Part shown: positions 48,402 through 59,261 of the stretch, in pieces
Layout: every line of letters begins with the position of its first letter
How positions within the stretch are numbered: the stretch's first letter is position 1
From: Alisma plantago-aquatica
Lineage: Eukaryota; Streptophyta; Magnoliopsida; Alismatales; Alismataceae
Assembly: GCA_963693085.1 (NCBI GenBank)
Contig: OY856410.1
Span: forward strand, 886,363,835-886,427,834
DNA: 64,000 nucleotides
Direction of reading: 5' to 3'
Made by a program: the position numbers and the translations under genes
Notes under the pieces: model-generated
Told to the model about the DNA's origin: nothing
The model's database searches: none
The model's input: only the letters and a program-made list of their open reading frames with translations

Positions 48402-51400
48402 ATGCAGGATTGGGTGGTCGACAGTGGATGTTCCAAACACATGACCAGAAACAAGGATGCGTTTCAAACTTTTGAAGAAAAGAAGAGTGGAACAGTCACT
48501 TTTGGAGATAATGGTAAAGGTAAAATCATTGGAATAGGTAACATTGGTACAAACCTTGAAATAAAGAATGTTTTACTCATGGAAGGTTTGCACCATAATT
48601 TAATAAGCGTTAGTCAATTATGTGACAGTGGATATGATGTTTTATTTAACAAAAATTGCTGCAGGTTATTAATAGAAAACACTACAAATGTTGTTTATGA
48701 AGGAAAACGAGTTGGAAACCTTTATATTCTTAGACCTAACTCTATGAAATTTGTAGTAGGAAAATGCTTACTTGAAAATGAAAATACTTTACAAGTATGG
48801 CATAAAAAGTTAGGACATGCTAGTTCAAATGTTATCAAAAAGTTGATTAAATATGATCTTGTTCGTGGTTTGCCTAATTTATCTTTTGATCAAGTTGAAA
48901 ATTGTGAACCATGTACTTTGGGTAAGCAAACAAAAACCTCTTTTAAACCCAAACATGTACTTAGCACCTGTAGATCCTTAGAATTGATTCATATGGATTT
49001 ATTTGGACCCATGAGGACACAATCTATTGGTGGCAAAAGATATTGCTTTGTTATTGTTGATGATTATAGTAGATATACATGGGTACATTTTCTTGCAACC
49101 AAAGATGACACTATTCATGTCTTTATAAAATTTTGTTCCAAGATTGAAAATCTATTACAAAACAAAATATGTACCATTAGAAGTGATCATGGTGGAGAAT
49201 TTGAGAACCATTTATTTGAAGAATTTTGCACATCTCAAGGATACACTCACAACTTTTTTTCTCCACGCACCCCACAACAAAATGGTATAGTTGAAAGGAA
49301 AAATCGATCACTACAAGAAATGGCTAGGACTATGATGCTCGAACATGACACACCTAAAACGTTTTGGGCTGAAGCTGTAAACACCGCATGCTATGTGTTA
49401 AATAGAGTAATTGTTCACTCCTATTTGAAGAAAACACCATATGAAATAATACATACTAAGAAACCTAGAGTTGACTATTTTCATACCTTTGGATCCACAT
49501 GCTATATCTTAAACACTAAAGAGGATAGAGATAAGTTTGATTCTAAATCACATAAAGCATTCTTTTTGGGATATTCTACCTCTAGCAAAGCATTTAGAGT
49601 CTACAACACTATTTCTAGAAAAGTTGAGGAATCTATTCATATCTCTTTTCATGAAGAGACAAAATCAGAAAATCCTAAAATAGTTGATCTCACTCATCAA
49701 TTCGAAAACTTATCCATACCCAATGATAGTGAGAAAAATACTATAAGCACTGACCAAGCTGAAACACAACCTATACCTAGACTCATTAAGGATCATCCTC
49801 AAGAATTAAATATTGGAAATCCTAATGATAAAGTCAAAACTCGTTCTTCTTTTAAGGATGTTGCAAACATGGCCTTTGTTTCTATTATTGAACCTAAGAA
49901 GGTATCTGAAGTTCTTAAAGATGATTATTGGATAATAGAAATGCAAGAAGAATTAAACCAATTCACTAAAAATGATGTATGGGATTTAGTCCCTAAACCA
50001 CAAGATAAAACCATCATTGGAACTAAATGGGTTTTTAGGAATAAGCTAAATGAGGCAGGGGAAGTCATAAGAAATAAAGCTAGGTTAGTAGCACAAGGAT
50101 ATAATAAACAAGAAGGAATAGACTTTGATGAAACGTATGCACCAGTAGCAAGACTTGAAGCTATTAGAATGTTACTAGCTATTGTTGCACACAAAAACAT
50201 CAAACTTTACCAAATGGATGTAAAAAGTGCATTTCTAAATGGAATAATTCAAGAAGAAGTATATGTTGCTCAACCACCTGGTTTTGAAATACCGGAAAAA
50301 GGTGACTATGTTTATAAACTTAAGAAAGCACTATATGGTTTAAAACAAGCACCTAGGAACTGGTATGAAAGGCTCAGGACATATCTTTTTGATAATGGTT
50401 TCTCTATCAGAAATTCAGATTCTACTTTATTTTTCAAAACATATACATCTGATTTTCTAGTTGTTCAAATATATGTTGATGACATTATTTTTGGAGCTTC
50501 AAATGAATCATTGTGCACACAATTCAGTGACATTATGCAAAAAGAATTTGAAATGAGCCTCATGGGTGAACTAACTTTCTTTCTTGGTTTCCAAATTAAA
50601 CAAACGTCTGCCGGGATTTTTATAAGCCAAGAAAAGTATACTAAAGAACTCTTAAAACGTTTTGGGATGGATCAGTGCAAACATGCTACTACTCCTATGG
50701 CTACCTCTATTAAAATTGATAAGGATGAAAATGGAGAACCTATTGATGATTCCTTATATAGAGCCATGATGGGTAGTTTGCTTTACTTAACCGCTTCTAG
50801 ACCGGACATCATGTTTTCCGTTGGTCTTTGTGCTCGATTTCAATCACAACCCATGCACTCTCATTTTCAAGTAGTTAAATGGATTCTTCGATACTTTGCC
50901 GGCACCACATGTTTTGGTTTATGGTACCGAAAAGGACAATCCTTGGATTTTAAAGCTTATACTGATGCTGATTATGCTGGTTGTCGACTTGACTACAAGA
51001 GCACTAGTGGTGGTTGTTTCTTATTAGGAAGAGCTTTAGTATCTTGGTTTAATAAGAAACAAAACACGGTTGCCCTCTCTACAACTGAAGCTGAATATAT
51101 GGCAGCCAAATCTTGTTGTGCTCAAGTGCTTTATATGCAACAAGTGTTAAACGATTATGGTTTTACTCTTTCATCCATGCCTATCTTTTGTGACAACACA
51201 AGTGCTATAAACTTAGCACACAATCCTATTTTACACAACAGAGCTAAACATATTGAAATCCGTCATCATTTTTTACGGGATCATATCTCTAAGAATCATG
51301 TTTCCCTTCATCATGTTGATACAGAAGATCAATTGGCTGATATTTTTACAAAACCGCTTTCACTAGACCAATTCAACAAAATAAGGAAGCAACTGCTTAT

Positions 51401-51443
51401 CACTCCTTTAGAAGATATTTTCTTTGATATTTGTGCTTCTTAA
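48402..51443 (+). CDS. pol: Pol polyprotein of element D, intact: protease, integrase, reverse transcriptase, RNase H
   Basis: An unbroken frame of 1013 codons. In order: aspartic protease with [11 protein letters not shown] (Asp 7); GAG pre-integrase region from about residue 130 with CEPC near 169; integrase with a D,D35E core at Asp 199, Asp 262 and Glu 298; Copia reverse transcriptase from about residue 525 with [11 protein letters not shown] (Asp 606) and YVDD at 691-694; RNase H with YTDADYAG (Asp 855), TTEAEYMAA (Glu 896) and [10 protein letters not shown] (Asp 931). All catalytic residues I can locate are present. The start at 48402 is the first ATG in the frame and lies only four residues before the protease motif. 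SIRE-type elements normally make pol together with gag, so the real product may have depended on an upstream frame now lost by frameshift (a second WVPKP codon run lies at 48379 in another frame). Whether it is translated is unknown. Confidence 0.95.
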   Translation: MQDWVVDSGCSKHMTRNKDAFQTFEEKKSGTVTFGDNGKGKIIGIGNIGTNLEIKNVLLMEGLHHNLISVSQLCDSGYDVLFNKNCCRLLIENTTNVVYEGKRVGNLYILRPNSMKFVVGKCLLENENTLQVWHKKLGHASSNVIKKLIKYDLVRGLPNLSFDQVENCEPCTLGKQTKTSFKPKHVLSTCRSLELIHMDLFGPMRTQSIGGKRYCFVIVDDYSRYTWVHFLATKDDTIHVFIKFCSKIENLLQNKICTIRSDHGGEFENHLFEEFCTSQGYTHNFFSPRTPQQNGIVERKNRSLQEMARTMMLEHDTPKTFWAEAVNTACYVLNRVIVHSYLKKTPYEIIHTKKPRVDYFHTFGSTCYILNTKEDRDKFDSKSHKAFFLGYSTSSKAFRVYNTISRKVEESIHISFHEETKSENPKIVDLTHQFENLSIPNDSEKNTISTDQAETQPIPRLIKDHPQELNIGNPNDKVKTRSSFKDVANMAFVSIIEPKKVSEVLKDDYWIIEMQEELNQFTKNDVWDLVPKPQDKTIIGTKWVFRNKLNEAGEVIRNKARLVAQGYNKQEGIDFDETYAPVARLEAIRMLLAIVAHKNIKLYQMDVKSAFLNGIIQEEVYVAQPPGFEIPEKGDYVYKLKKALYGLKQAPRNWYERLRTYLFDNGFSIRNSDSTLFFKTYTSDFLVVQIYVDDIIFGASNESLCTQFSDIMQKEFEMSLMGELTFFLGFQIKQTSAGIFISQEKYTKELLKRFGMDQCKHATTPMATSIKIDKDENGEPIDDSLYRAMMGSLLYLTASRPDIMFSVGLCARFQSQPMHSHFQVVKWILRYFAGTTCFGLWYRKGQSLDFKAYTDADYAGCRLDYKSTSGGCFLLGRALVSWFNKKQNTVALSTTEAEYMAAKSCCAQVLYMQQVLNDYGFTLSSMPIFCDNTSAINLAHNPILHNRAKHIEIRHHFLRDHISKNHVSLHHVDTEDQLADIFTKPLSLDQFNKIRKQLLITPLEDIFFDICAS

Positions 51444-51843
51444 AAATGTTCTTATTTGCATCATTTTTTGTTTTTAAATGGACATCTTTTTCATAGGATT
51501 TGATGGGAAATCTAATTAAGGGGGAGTTTTCTTGTTTTAACGGATATCTTTTTGAAATGACAAAGGGGGAGAAATAAAAATAAATCTTATAAATATTAAA
51601 ACATAGTAATTGTGCAAAACTCAATCAATGAGTTTCATAAACTCTTGGCTTTACATTGAAAGTTGCTATATTCCCTAAAGAATTGGACTTCATGTTCTAT
51701 AATTCATGGGGAATAATAAGCACACATTTTATAAACAAGAGAAGAAATTCACAAAGTAAACTTCAGGTATGAAACTAAACTTATCTTAAAAATGAGTTGA
51801 TTTATATTTTGGAAATGTTTGTCATCTTCAAAAAGGGGGAGAT
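51444..51843 (+). other. 3' tail of element D with three polypurine tracts
   Basis: 400 bases without coding sequence. AAGGGGGAG-type tracts occur at 51518-51526, 51563-51571 and 51831-51842; the last abuts the right LTR and is the presumed primer for plus-strand synthesis. Extra purine tracts are a feature of SIRE-lineage tails. Confidence 0.8.
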
Positions 51844-53266
51844 TGTTGGCTAATTGGAAATCAGTTAATCCCTTTTGTTTTGATAATGACAAACATTTCA
51901 TTTTTGTTGATCTAACGTGCTACTTGAGTGTTGCAGGAATAAGGTGGATGACAAAGCTTTGGGAAACCTATATGCTTGAATGCTTGTATTTTTCATGAAT
52001 TGTAATCAATTGTAAAAACTTGTACAAATATATAATGTACAAGTACTTAGACATCATGTAAATCAAGCGTTAGATCTTCCCTAGCTAAACACCACACTTA
52101 GATAGGTCATCCCCTTCAATAGTGTCACATATGCACACTCATACATTCACTTAGCACTTTATTTGAAACATTGAAATAGGGTCAATCTCGGTCGACAAAA
52201 TCCTCGACCGAGACACTCTCAGTCGACAAACGTCTCGACCGAGAAAGACCCAAGTAGCCGTTAGACACAGCCGACAAGGTAGTTGGCAGTTGGAGATGAA
52301 CGTTGCAAACACTTGATCCAGAGAGCCTGTCGGTCGACAAACCCTCGACCGAGTAGGTTTCTCGGTCGACAATTTCTCGACCGAGATGGGTTCTGACAGC
52401 ACTTGCAGAATTAATTAACTAGTCGTTGCTAAAGCAACTAAAGTGTACCTAACGGATAGTTAAGCACTTAGAACCCCCTAGAAAGTGTCTAGAACATCCT
52501 TAAGCACTTGTAGGTCATTCCTATAAATAGGACATGCCTTAGGACACCTAAATTCACTAATTCTACACATGAGCAATCTTTGAGCATACACTTGCATTAG
52601 CAACCTGTTTTGAGCAATTGAGCAATACTTGCAATTGGCTACTCTTCTCCTTGCTCTAATTTCCTATCCTATAGGCTAGTATCTCCTATCCACATCAATC
52701 ACACTTCCATATACATTGGTTAGGAGATCTACATGCTTGATATAGGCAAATCAAGCCTTGTGTTTCAAAGGTTAAGTGTAATTTCCTTTTTCTTTCTTGT
52801 TCACTCTTATTGCTTGTACTCTCTTTGCTACTCCTAGGGTTGGATGCTGCGGATTGGAGAGGGTCGTGATCTTCTTGGTGAAGAAGGAGGCTTTGGACTA
52901 CTTCAAGAAGGATGGTGCAACAGGAGGCTACTTCAAACAGGAAGGCTACTTCAAGGGGGAGCTTGGAGTTACTTCAAGAAGGCTGCCTCAAGTTGGTGCA
53001 TCTACTTCAAAGTGAAGGTTGTTCAAAGGGGTGTAAGAAAGTATTGTATTTTATGTAAAATCCTTGAAGAGGTAATAAAATTAATACTTTCAAAATCCCA
53101 GTTGGGTAAGCAACCGCGTAGTGGACTGACTACCTTAGTATTTGCTAAGGTTGGAACCACTCTAAACCCCTTGTCTCCTTCTTGCTTTTTCATTTGTGGT
53201 TTTTTAAGTTAAATAATTATTGAATTATCTTTAAAACCCTATTCACCCCCCTCTAGTGGTTTTTCA
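51844..53266 (+). repeat. Right LTR of element D
   Basis: 1423 bp, from TGTTGGCTAATTGG to GGTTTTTCA, with the same four dyads (52187-52385, one with CTCAGTCGAC instead of CTCGGTCGAC) and TATA box (52522-52529). Differences from the left LTR include clustered pairs near 53097 and 53100. Confidence 0.95.
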
Positions 53267-53271
53267 ATACT
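53267..53271 (+). other. Right target-site duplication of element D (ATACT)
   Basis: ATACT repeats 44801-44805; the sequence of LTR E then continues. Confidence 0.95.
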
Positions 53272-55359
53272 CCCATTGCTCCTTGGTTGCACGACACAAC
53301 TCTTAGATCAGGTTTCACAACACACATCAGGTCTGGTTGCACGATATCCCTTGTGCATGGATGCACTCCAGGGTTGGCCGATATGTGTGGCTAAGTGCCC
53401 TAGCCGATAGGTTTTTGGTGAGGGATATGATCCTGCCCGATACCTCCTTTGGGTGAGGGATGCGCTGCCCACCACACCTATAGTGAGGGTAGGCGGTATC
53501 TTTGGTAAGGGTTACACCTAGCTTGGAAACCCTAGTTTTGATGAGTTTGTATCTTGTGCCCGCACCTTTATGGATGATGAGTTATGAATGATAGTTTGAG
53601 ACCAATGATATGTTTGATACCTAAAGTTGGTGCTAATTAAGATGATAAGATACATGTTTATGTTCATAAGATATATGGCATAGTGAATGCTCGTGGTTTG
53701 ATTACAATAATGTAATTTGTCTACAGATATAGCTTGTGCTTCATGTGACTATGATCATGGATGTTGTTCCAATCATGTACCTTCAACCCTAATAGCATGA
53801 TAATCATAAAGATCTATGTTTGGTGATTTAGTTATCTCTCTTGATATGCATACTAACCATGCAGGTGAATCAAATGAATTCATAAGACATGTAAGAGTCA
53901 TGAGGTATATGTGTTTTGAATAACATTGAATGATGATAATCCTTGTTGATGAGATAACATGTATCCCTAGTATAATGTGAAAGGTCTATTGACCTGATAA
54001 AGACTGAGCACATAGTCGAGGTGTTATCCTCTGATGTTGAGATAAGGGATTGCTATCCCATGGTGATGATGTAAGCCTTGAGAGGTAGTGGCATTCTGTG
54101 ATGAGGGATTGAGATCCCATGATTCTGTGATAATGACAGTATTAATGTAACTCAATGCTTTTTATGTTTTAAAACTTGGTTGCCTCAACAATCGACATAA
54201 AATATACGAATTAATTACAGTGGAACATATCATGTAGTTTGTCCTGGCCGTAGATCCATCATCGTCAGTAGTTGGTGATGGTGAAATAGGTTCTCTTGCG
54301 GGTTAACTCGAAAGCGCATATTGTTGAATATGTGTGGTTGCTCCTAGCCAAAAATAGGAGGATTAGAGTGCAACTTTGGTTGTAGACTCCATAGTGTGGT
54401 TTCAGGCCCGTGGCTCAATATGAAAGAGCATGGTGAATAGGCCCATGGCTCAAGATGTGTGATAAGATCATGGTGAACAAGCCCATGGCTCAATGATTAT
54501 GGAGCACGTTGAACATGCCCGTGGCTAGGATCACTAGTGTCGATACCTATACCAAGGTGGTCTAGGTAGAGGGTAGCCTAACCCTATGTGGATGTGACCA
54601 CCTAAGCATGAGACTGTGGTCCTGATTTTTAAGCACTCGTGCACTGACCACGAGGTGGTGAGGTCATGGAGTCTGTCTCTTCCATTGACCTTGTATGGCA
54701 CCATCTTTGGGCTTCATAGCTGATGGTTGGATTTGAGCGGTACAACTCACTTCCTCAGGGCATGATAATATGTAATCTAGCAGAATAATATATATTTCTT
54801 AGGGAAAAACATGGAACATTGATTGAGGCCTTTCTTGTATAGTTGATCTAGTTATACCTTACAATTATTTGTACGATCCTTATATTTTTTGATAAGTTCT
54901 TATAAATCTTATCTTGTCAATCATGTTCCAAAAAGAATATATGGTCATATGCCTCCTGGATACCCTGGTAAGATTGTTAATAAAATAAGTTCTGCTCAGG
55001 ATGTTTCTCTTATGATGTGCTGATATCAGTTATTTGCTTTACCTGCTTTTTCTGAAGTTTTATAGTTTCGGAAGGGAGTTATGTTTCTCACTGGGACTGT
55101 GTGTCTCACTCTATTGGTTTACAACCTTTTTAGGTGATCATGCTAGACGTGGTGGTGGTCGTGAGGTTGCAGCCGAGCAGCAAGAAGAGCAGTAGGAGGC
55201 AAGAGATGGATATGTTGTTGTTTTGGTTGTTTTATAGTAGAGTCCTAGAGTCATCCTTGTACTCTCAGGTCCTCAGAGGTGTTTTGACGATGTTTTATGA
55301 TGAATAGCTGATGTAAGCTTTGTATATCCTGCTGCTGGCCTAATGTGGCATGTTATGTA
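53272..55359 (+). repeat. LTR E, right part, cut by element C
   Basis: It continues the GCCGATA/GCCCGATA field, then shows the Tekay-like landmarks in order: GTAGATCCATCATCGTCAG with GGTGATGGTGAAATAGG (54251-54290), GGGAGTTATGTTTCTCACTG (near 55074), TTTTTAGGTGATCATGC (near 55127) and GTACTCTCAGGTCCTC (near 55259). In element B about 235 bases follow the last landmark; here the LTR is cut after about 100 by element C. Confidence 0.75.
54405..54545 (+). repeat. Tandem repeat in LTR E (GCCCATGGCTCAA type)
   Basis: About four units of roughly 35-45 bases built on GGCCCGTGGCTCAATATG...GCATGGTGAA: GCCCGTGGCTCAA, GCCCATGGCTCAA, GCCCATGGCTCAA and GCCCGTGGCTAGG, each followed by an ATG-rich spacer. 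Confidence 0.75.
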
Positions 55360-56547
55360 TGTTGGTGTGTATGCCCAAAGAGCAAGTCATATGATGATTG
55401 TAATGGGATACTTTGTAAATGATTTGAATAATAATAAAGGAAATTTCCATTCGATACGTTTAAACTGTTTCTGAGATGATAGTGTAACATGATAGATGTC
55501 TAGAGAATGATTTTACTCAATGACGTATGCTTTTAGGTTAAGCACCTAAATGATGAGATCATACAGATGTTAAGAGTATACATTCTTGTTTAGTCCCTAG
55601 TCGGGTGTGATTGTGGAAATAACCATAGACATCAATAACACTAAAGACTAGATTGTGTGTTGGTTGATGACAGAATCTCATTAGTCATGATGTAGTGATA
55701 TCAAACCAAGAACATAGGTACTTGTTAGAGAACAAGGTACCAGACAGACCCACCGTGAGAGTGACACATGGAACCATGACTTGGTAGTCACACTCAGCTC
55801 TCACAGTAATGGTGGTGAGTGTGATTCTTAGACCTGAAATCACTACACTCAACACATGTCATTGGGTACACTTTGACATCATCAAATGCAGTCCTGAAAC
55901 ATGGGTTGTTATAAAGGTGATGATTGGGTGGCTTTGACACATGGGGCTTTTGAGGGGTGAGTGATAGATATGGGATTTGTCCCTCCTGAGGGAGTTTGAT
56001 ACCCTTGGCCACTTGATGAGTAGGATTGAGAAAGGCATGCACATGCACGTGTGAATCAATATGTGATATTGATGTCACACACATCTTACCCAGTCTGCTC
56101 TGAGATCAAGGAAATGAATGAATGTTGACAGGATGACTGTTCCATGCCTCGAGATCATTCAGGATATCAGTGACAAAGGAATTATACATTCATTGTAACA
56201 CCATTCACAGATTGTAGGATTGAAAGTTGTTCTCCAACTTTATATTTCACTTGGGTAGCATTGATGTGTGACTAGGCACCGCTCTTTTCTTGTCAAGTCA
56301 TAAATGTTATGGACTTTCACTGCCAATGTGAAATGGACCTGTAGGGTCACACACATAGGATTTAACCTGGAATAGGTGTTTTGTCCACAAACAATGTTTA
56401 GATTGATTACTAAAGGAGTTTAGTAGTTCAATTAAACACTCAATTAATCGATAGCTCAAATATCATAGTGTTCAAGGTGTTGGACTGATTGATTAGACTA
56501 TCAGATTGATTGAAATTGCAATTGACTGATTCTGCACAATATGCACT

Positions 56548-56945
56548 CCCAACCGATCGGCTCATGTGATGAATTGATCGGCTCAGCTTGGTGAACCGAT
56601 CGGCTTAGGTGGTGAGTCGATCAGCTCAGTGTCAGTGTGAAACAATTGCTTCAAGTGTTGAAACGATCAGTTCAACCGATGCAACCGAGCAAGTTGGGAA
56701 AGTAGGATTGGTGAGAAACTTCCTTTCGTTTCACTTGCCCAATTTGATTGGAACAAGGATTAGTATTCGATACCAATTTGAAACAAAAGAAGAAAAGTCA
56801 ATCGGGAACTGATCAGGACCACGAAGCGACCGGTTCATGGGTCCTAACCGATCGGTTGAGGTGTCAACCGACCGGTTCATGTCCCCAACCGACCATTTCA
56901 AATGTGAAACGATTGGTTTAGGTTGCGAGTTGATTGTTTTTTGGA
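56548..56945 (+). repeat. GATCGG/GACCGG dyad field in left LTR of element C
   Basis: About fifteen variants of (A/C)CGA(T/C)CGG(T/C)T(C/T)A or its complement, many paired as short inverted repeats (for example AACCGATCGGTTGAGG and TCAACCGACCGGTTCA). The field ends about 75 bases before the TATA-like motif. Confidence 0.8.
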
Positions 56946-57020
56946 AAATCTCGAACCCTTCTACTCCTGCTTTAGTCCCGCATTGCCCGAGATAGAGAAC
57001 CTTGTCCCATGACCTTCCAA

Positions 57021-57026
57021 TATATA
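57021..57026 (+). promoter_or_regulatory. Putative TATA box of element C left LTR
   Basis: TATATA in CCAATATATAGGGGC occupies the same place as the TATA box of element A. The sequence downstream, GGGGGCTTCTC, is shared by both. Confidence 0.55.
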
Positions 57027-57581
57027 GGGGCATTGGGGGCTTCTCAGAGTACAACTCAGTGCAAACCAGTTGCTCTGCAAAGTTGTCGTTCTCTCTGGTT
57101 TTGGTAATCGAGTGAGCCTGAGCAAGTGCTACTCGATAAGGGAGGCACATCAAGGGAAAGACAACTACAGAAAGCGACTGGTGGCAGGAGAGTGTGTTGG
57201 CGACTAGTACGTCGACAGGAGGGTGCGAATCCTTCTGATTCCTTATGGGACAAGGAGATCAGAGTTTTAGGCAGTCCGTGTGGACGACTGCAGAGGCGGG
57301 AGACCTCTGTCACTCGGAGGACAACTGTCAATCCCGACAGTCCCAGTGAGACTAGAAGTCTTCATTCCCGGTGTGACCAGGAGCTGCACAGACATCGTCC
57401 AAGACTGGAGGTGAAGACCGTGCAAGGCGCGAGGTACTGTCACCGAGCAAGCCTCGGGACAAGGTATGAATTCACAAACCATCTTTCCTATTTTATAGAC
57501 GTTGACGCGATTCCTTTTGTTCTGGGTTTTGGGAGAAATTTTTTTTTCCGCTGCTTCTCTGCCTCCCATAAAACCTAACAG

Positions 57582-57597
57582 TGGTATCAGAGCCACG
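57582..57597 (+). other. Primer-binding site of element C
   Basis: TGGTATCAGAGCCACG lies one base after the LTR end, of the initiator tRNA-Met type. Confidence 0.93.
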
Positions 57598-58964
57598 TCA
57601 ACTGCTCTATATTTTAAGATTATCGATATGGTCGATTTTGGTTTGTCGCCTTTATTTATTGCATATGATGTGAATAATATTGGCTTTATGCATGTCCAAT
57701 CCACAAATCCCAAATATACATATATGATATGTAATATTAATGCGCTCGATTCGTGTCACCCTTAAATGAGTTTTGTGGTGGATGTGTAGCATGGTTATGG
57801 CCTATAAACCCCTATATCTGTGTGTGGTTGTATGTGGTTGTTGCATCTCGGTCTAAGCACCGATTCCCTTTCTCCTATTCCTAATGTAACTCGAAATAAT
57901 TCGAGATTTCTTTTCCTACCTTTGCTCCCCCCAAATGTAACTCAGGTTTTCACAATTAAATTGTAAATAGGATAGATTTTATTTCCTATTATGTCAAAGA
58001 ACGGCGAATGACCTGGCGGACGACCTGAGACGATCGGTTCAAGGCGTGAACCGATCGGTTGGTATTCCAGATGAGCGGTTCAAGGAGCGAGATGAGCGGG
58101 TGGTGACCTGAGGAGATGCACGACGACCGGTGAATCGATCGGCTGGAGGCGCCAGTCAATCGACTGGTGGCACCCTAAAAAACCAACTTGATGGCGAGTC
58201 GATCAGTCATGGAGATGAGCTGATCAAACCCAGAAAGGCAGGCACATATTTCATCTTGTATAGGTTGCATGTGATGTAGACCTAGATGACTGTGATTCCT
58301 CTTGGCTCAAGGAATCACAATAGGATGGCCATAATCATTGCTTTTATCGTTTTGCATGTTTTCTGTGGGATATAGCATGTATATGATACGTACTATATAT
58401 TGTGGTGATTGGATATGTATATGTATATAAAACCAAATACCTCATTAAATATTAAGTTTTAGATGCCTTCCAAATGTGACACACATGAAAAGCTTGATCG
58501 ACCAAGTCTGGGCATGCCCTAGCGTGGTGCACCGTCTATCTCGTGGAAGCGTGAAGGATGAATGTGTGGGTCTGCCCTAGCAGGGTGCATGTTCATCGTG
58601 TTGGCTTTGGGTCAGACTTAACAAGGTGATCTAGATGGGATCTAGTACCTTGAGGCATGGAGATGATCATTGCAAAGAGTTGCATATGACATCTTTCAAG
58701 AGTTGCATATGATTCAATTGGCAAGAGTTGCCTACCTGGGAGATCTGAGTTGTGGGTGACAGCCCTAGCTGGTCCATGGCTCAGAGGATTTTAGGATCTT
58801 GACCCACTAGAAGATTGTACACTACAATCTTCCGAATTGATGGTGAGGGATGTCAATTTGAGTCAAAATAGTGGGAGCGGTAATTAATTAAAGGCCTAAT
58901 TAACTATCGTCAAATTTTATTCAAATCAAAAGGGTTTTGACAAAATGCAATTTTCTCTTGTAGA
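57598..58964 (+). other. Untranslated leader of element C
   Basis: About 1.37 kb aligning to the leader of element A. It contains a second field of CGATCGG dyads at 58028-58210 and short G/C-rich blocks such as CTAGCGTGGTGCACCGTC. No gene is seen. Confidence 0.65.
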
Positions 58965-59261
58965 ATGGCAAAAGAATCATCTTTTAAAATGGGCAAATTA
59001 ATTGAGAATAAATTCCATAACTGGTTGAGGACTGTGAGAAGTGTTCTGCACGATCCAGATATATCAGGAGCCTTTGAATCCACTCTATGTACGCTTAATG
59101 CGTTAGTGAAGAAGAAAGAAAGTTCATTGATAGAGATCAATGGAACGATAGGTAAGGGAGAGAAGGGTTCTCTCGCCAAACCAATTTCTTCTACATGAAG
59201 AGGATGGAAGGAACGATGGAAGAAGAAGTTAGAGATAGAGATCTCTACTTCTGGTGTATAC
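58965..59261 (+). pseudogene. gag: Gag remnant of element C, internally deleted
   Basis: It starts ATG 58965 (MAKESSFKMGKLIENKFHNW), matching the first residues of the element A gag (KLNGNKFHD), and ends with ISTSGVYV next to protease, matching the end of that gag (VSTSGII). The roughly 230 residues between, including the zinc knuckle, are missing and replaced by about 55 codons without recognisable similarity. A TGA stop is at 59196-59198. Without capsid and nucleocapsid this copy could only move using Gag from a relative. Confidence 0.78.

Larger units (their letters stand above)
44806..53266 (+). mobile_element. Element D: young SIRE-type Ty1/Copia retrotransposon
   Basis: An 8461-bp element: LTRs of 1424 and 1423 bp, primer-binding site, gag with two zinc knuckles, an intact pol in Copia order (protease, integrase, RT, RNase H), a 3' non-coding tail with three AGGGGGAG tracts and a perfect ATACT duplication. 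By eye I count about 30 substitutions between the LTRs (about 2%). Two knuckles, the WVPK-containing gag end and the repeated purine tracts point to the SIRE (Maximus) lineage. No env-like frame is seen. It is inserted in LTR E in the same orientation. Confidence 0.94.
55360..57580 (+). repeat. Left LTR of element C
   Basis: 2221 bp from TGTTGGTGTGTATGCCC to AAAACCTAACA. U3 contains dyads with CCGATCGG, GACCGGTTCA and CCGACCGG cores at 56548-56945, followed by a TATA-like TATATA at 57021. The preceding bases ATGTA (55355-55359) should be one target-site copy; the other lies outside the window. Confidence 0.93.

Noticed and set aside
57056..57713. Overlapping 91-150 codon frames at the end of the left LTR of element C
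   Set aside because: They cross the LTR end and the primer-binding site on opposite strands with no known domain.
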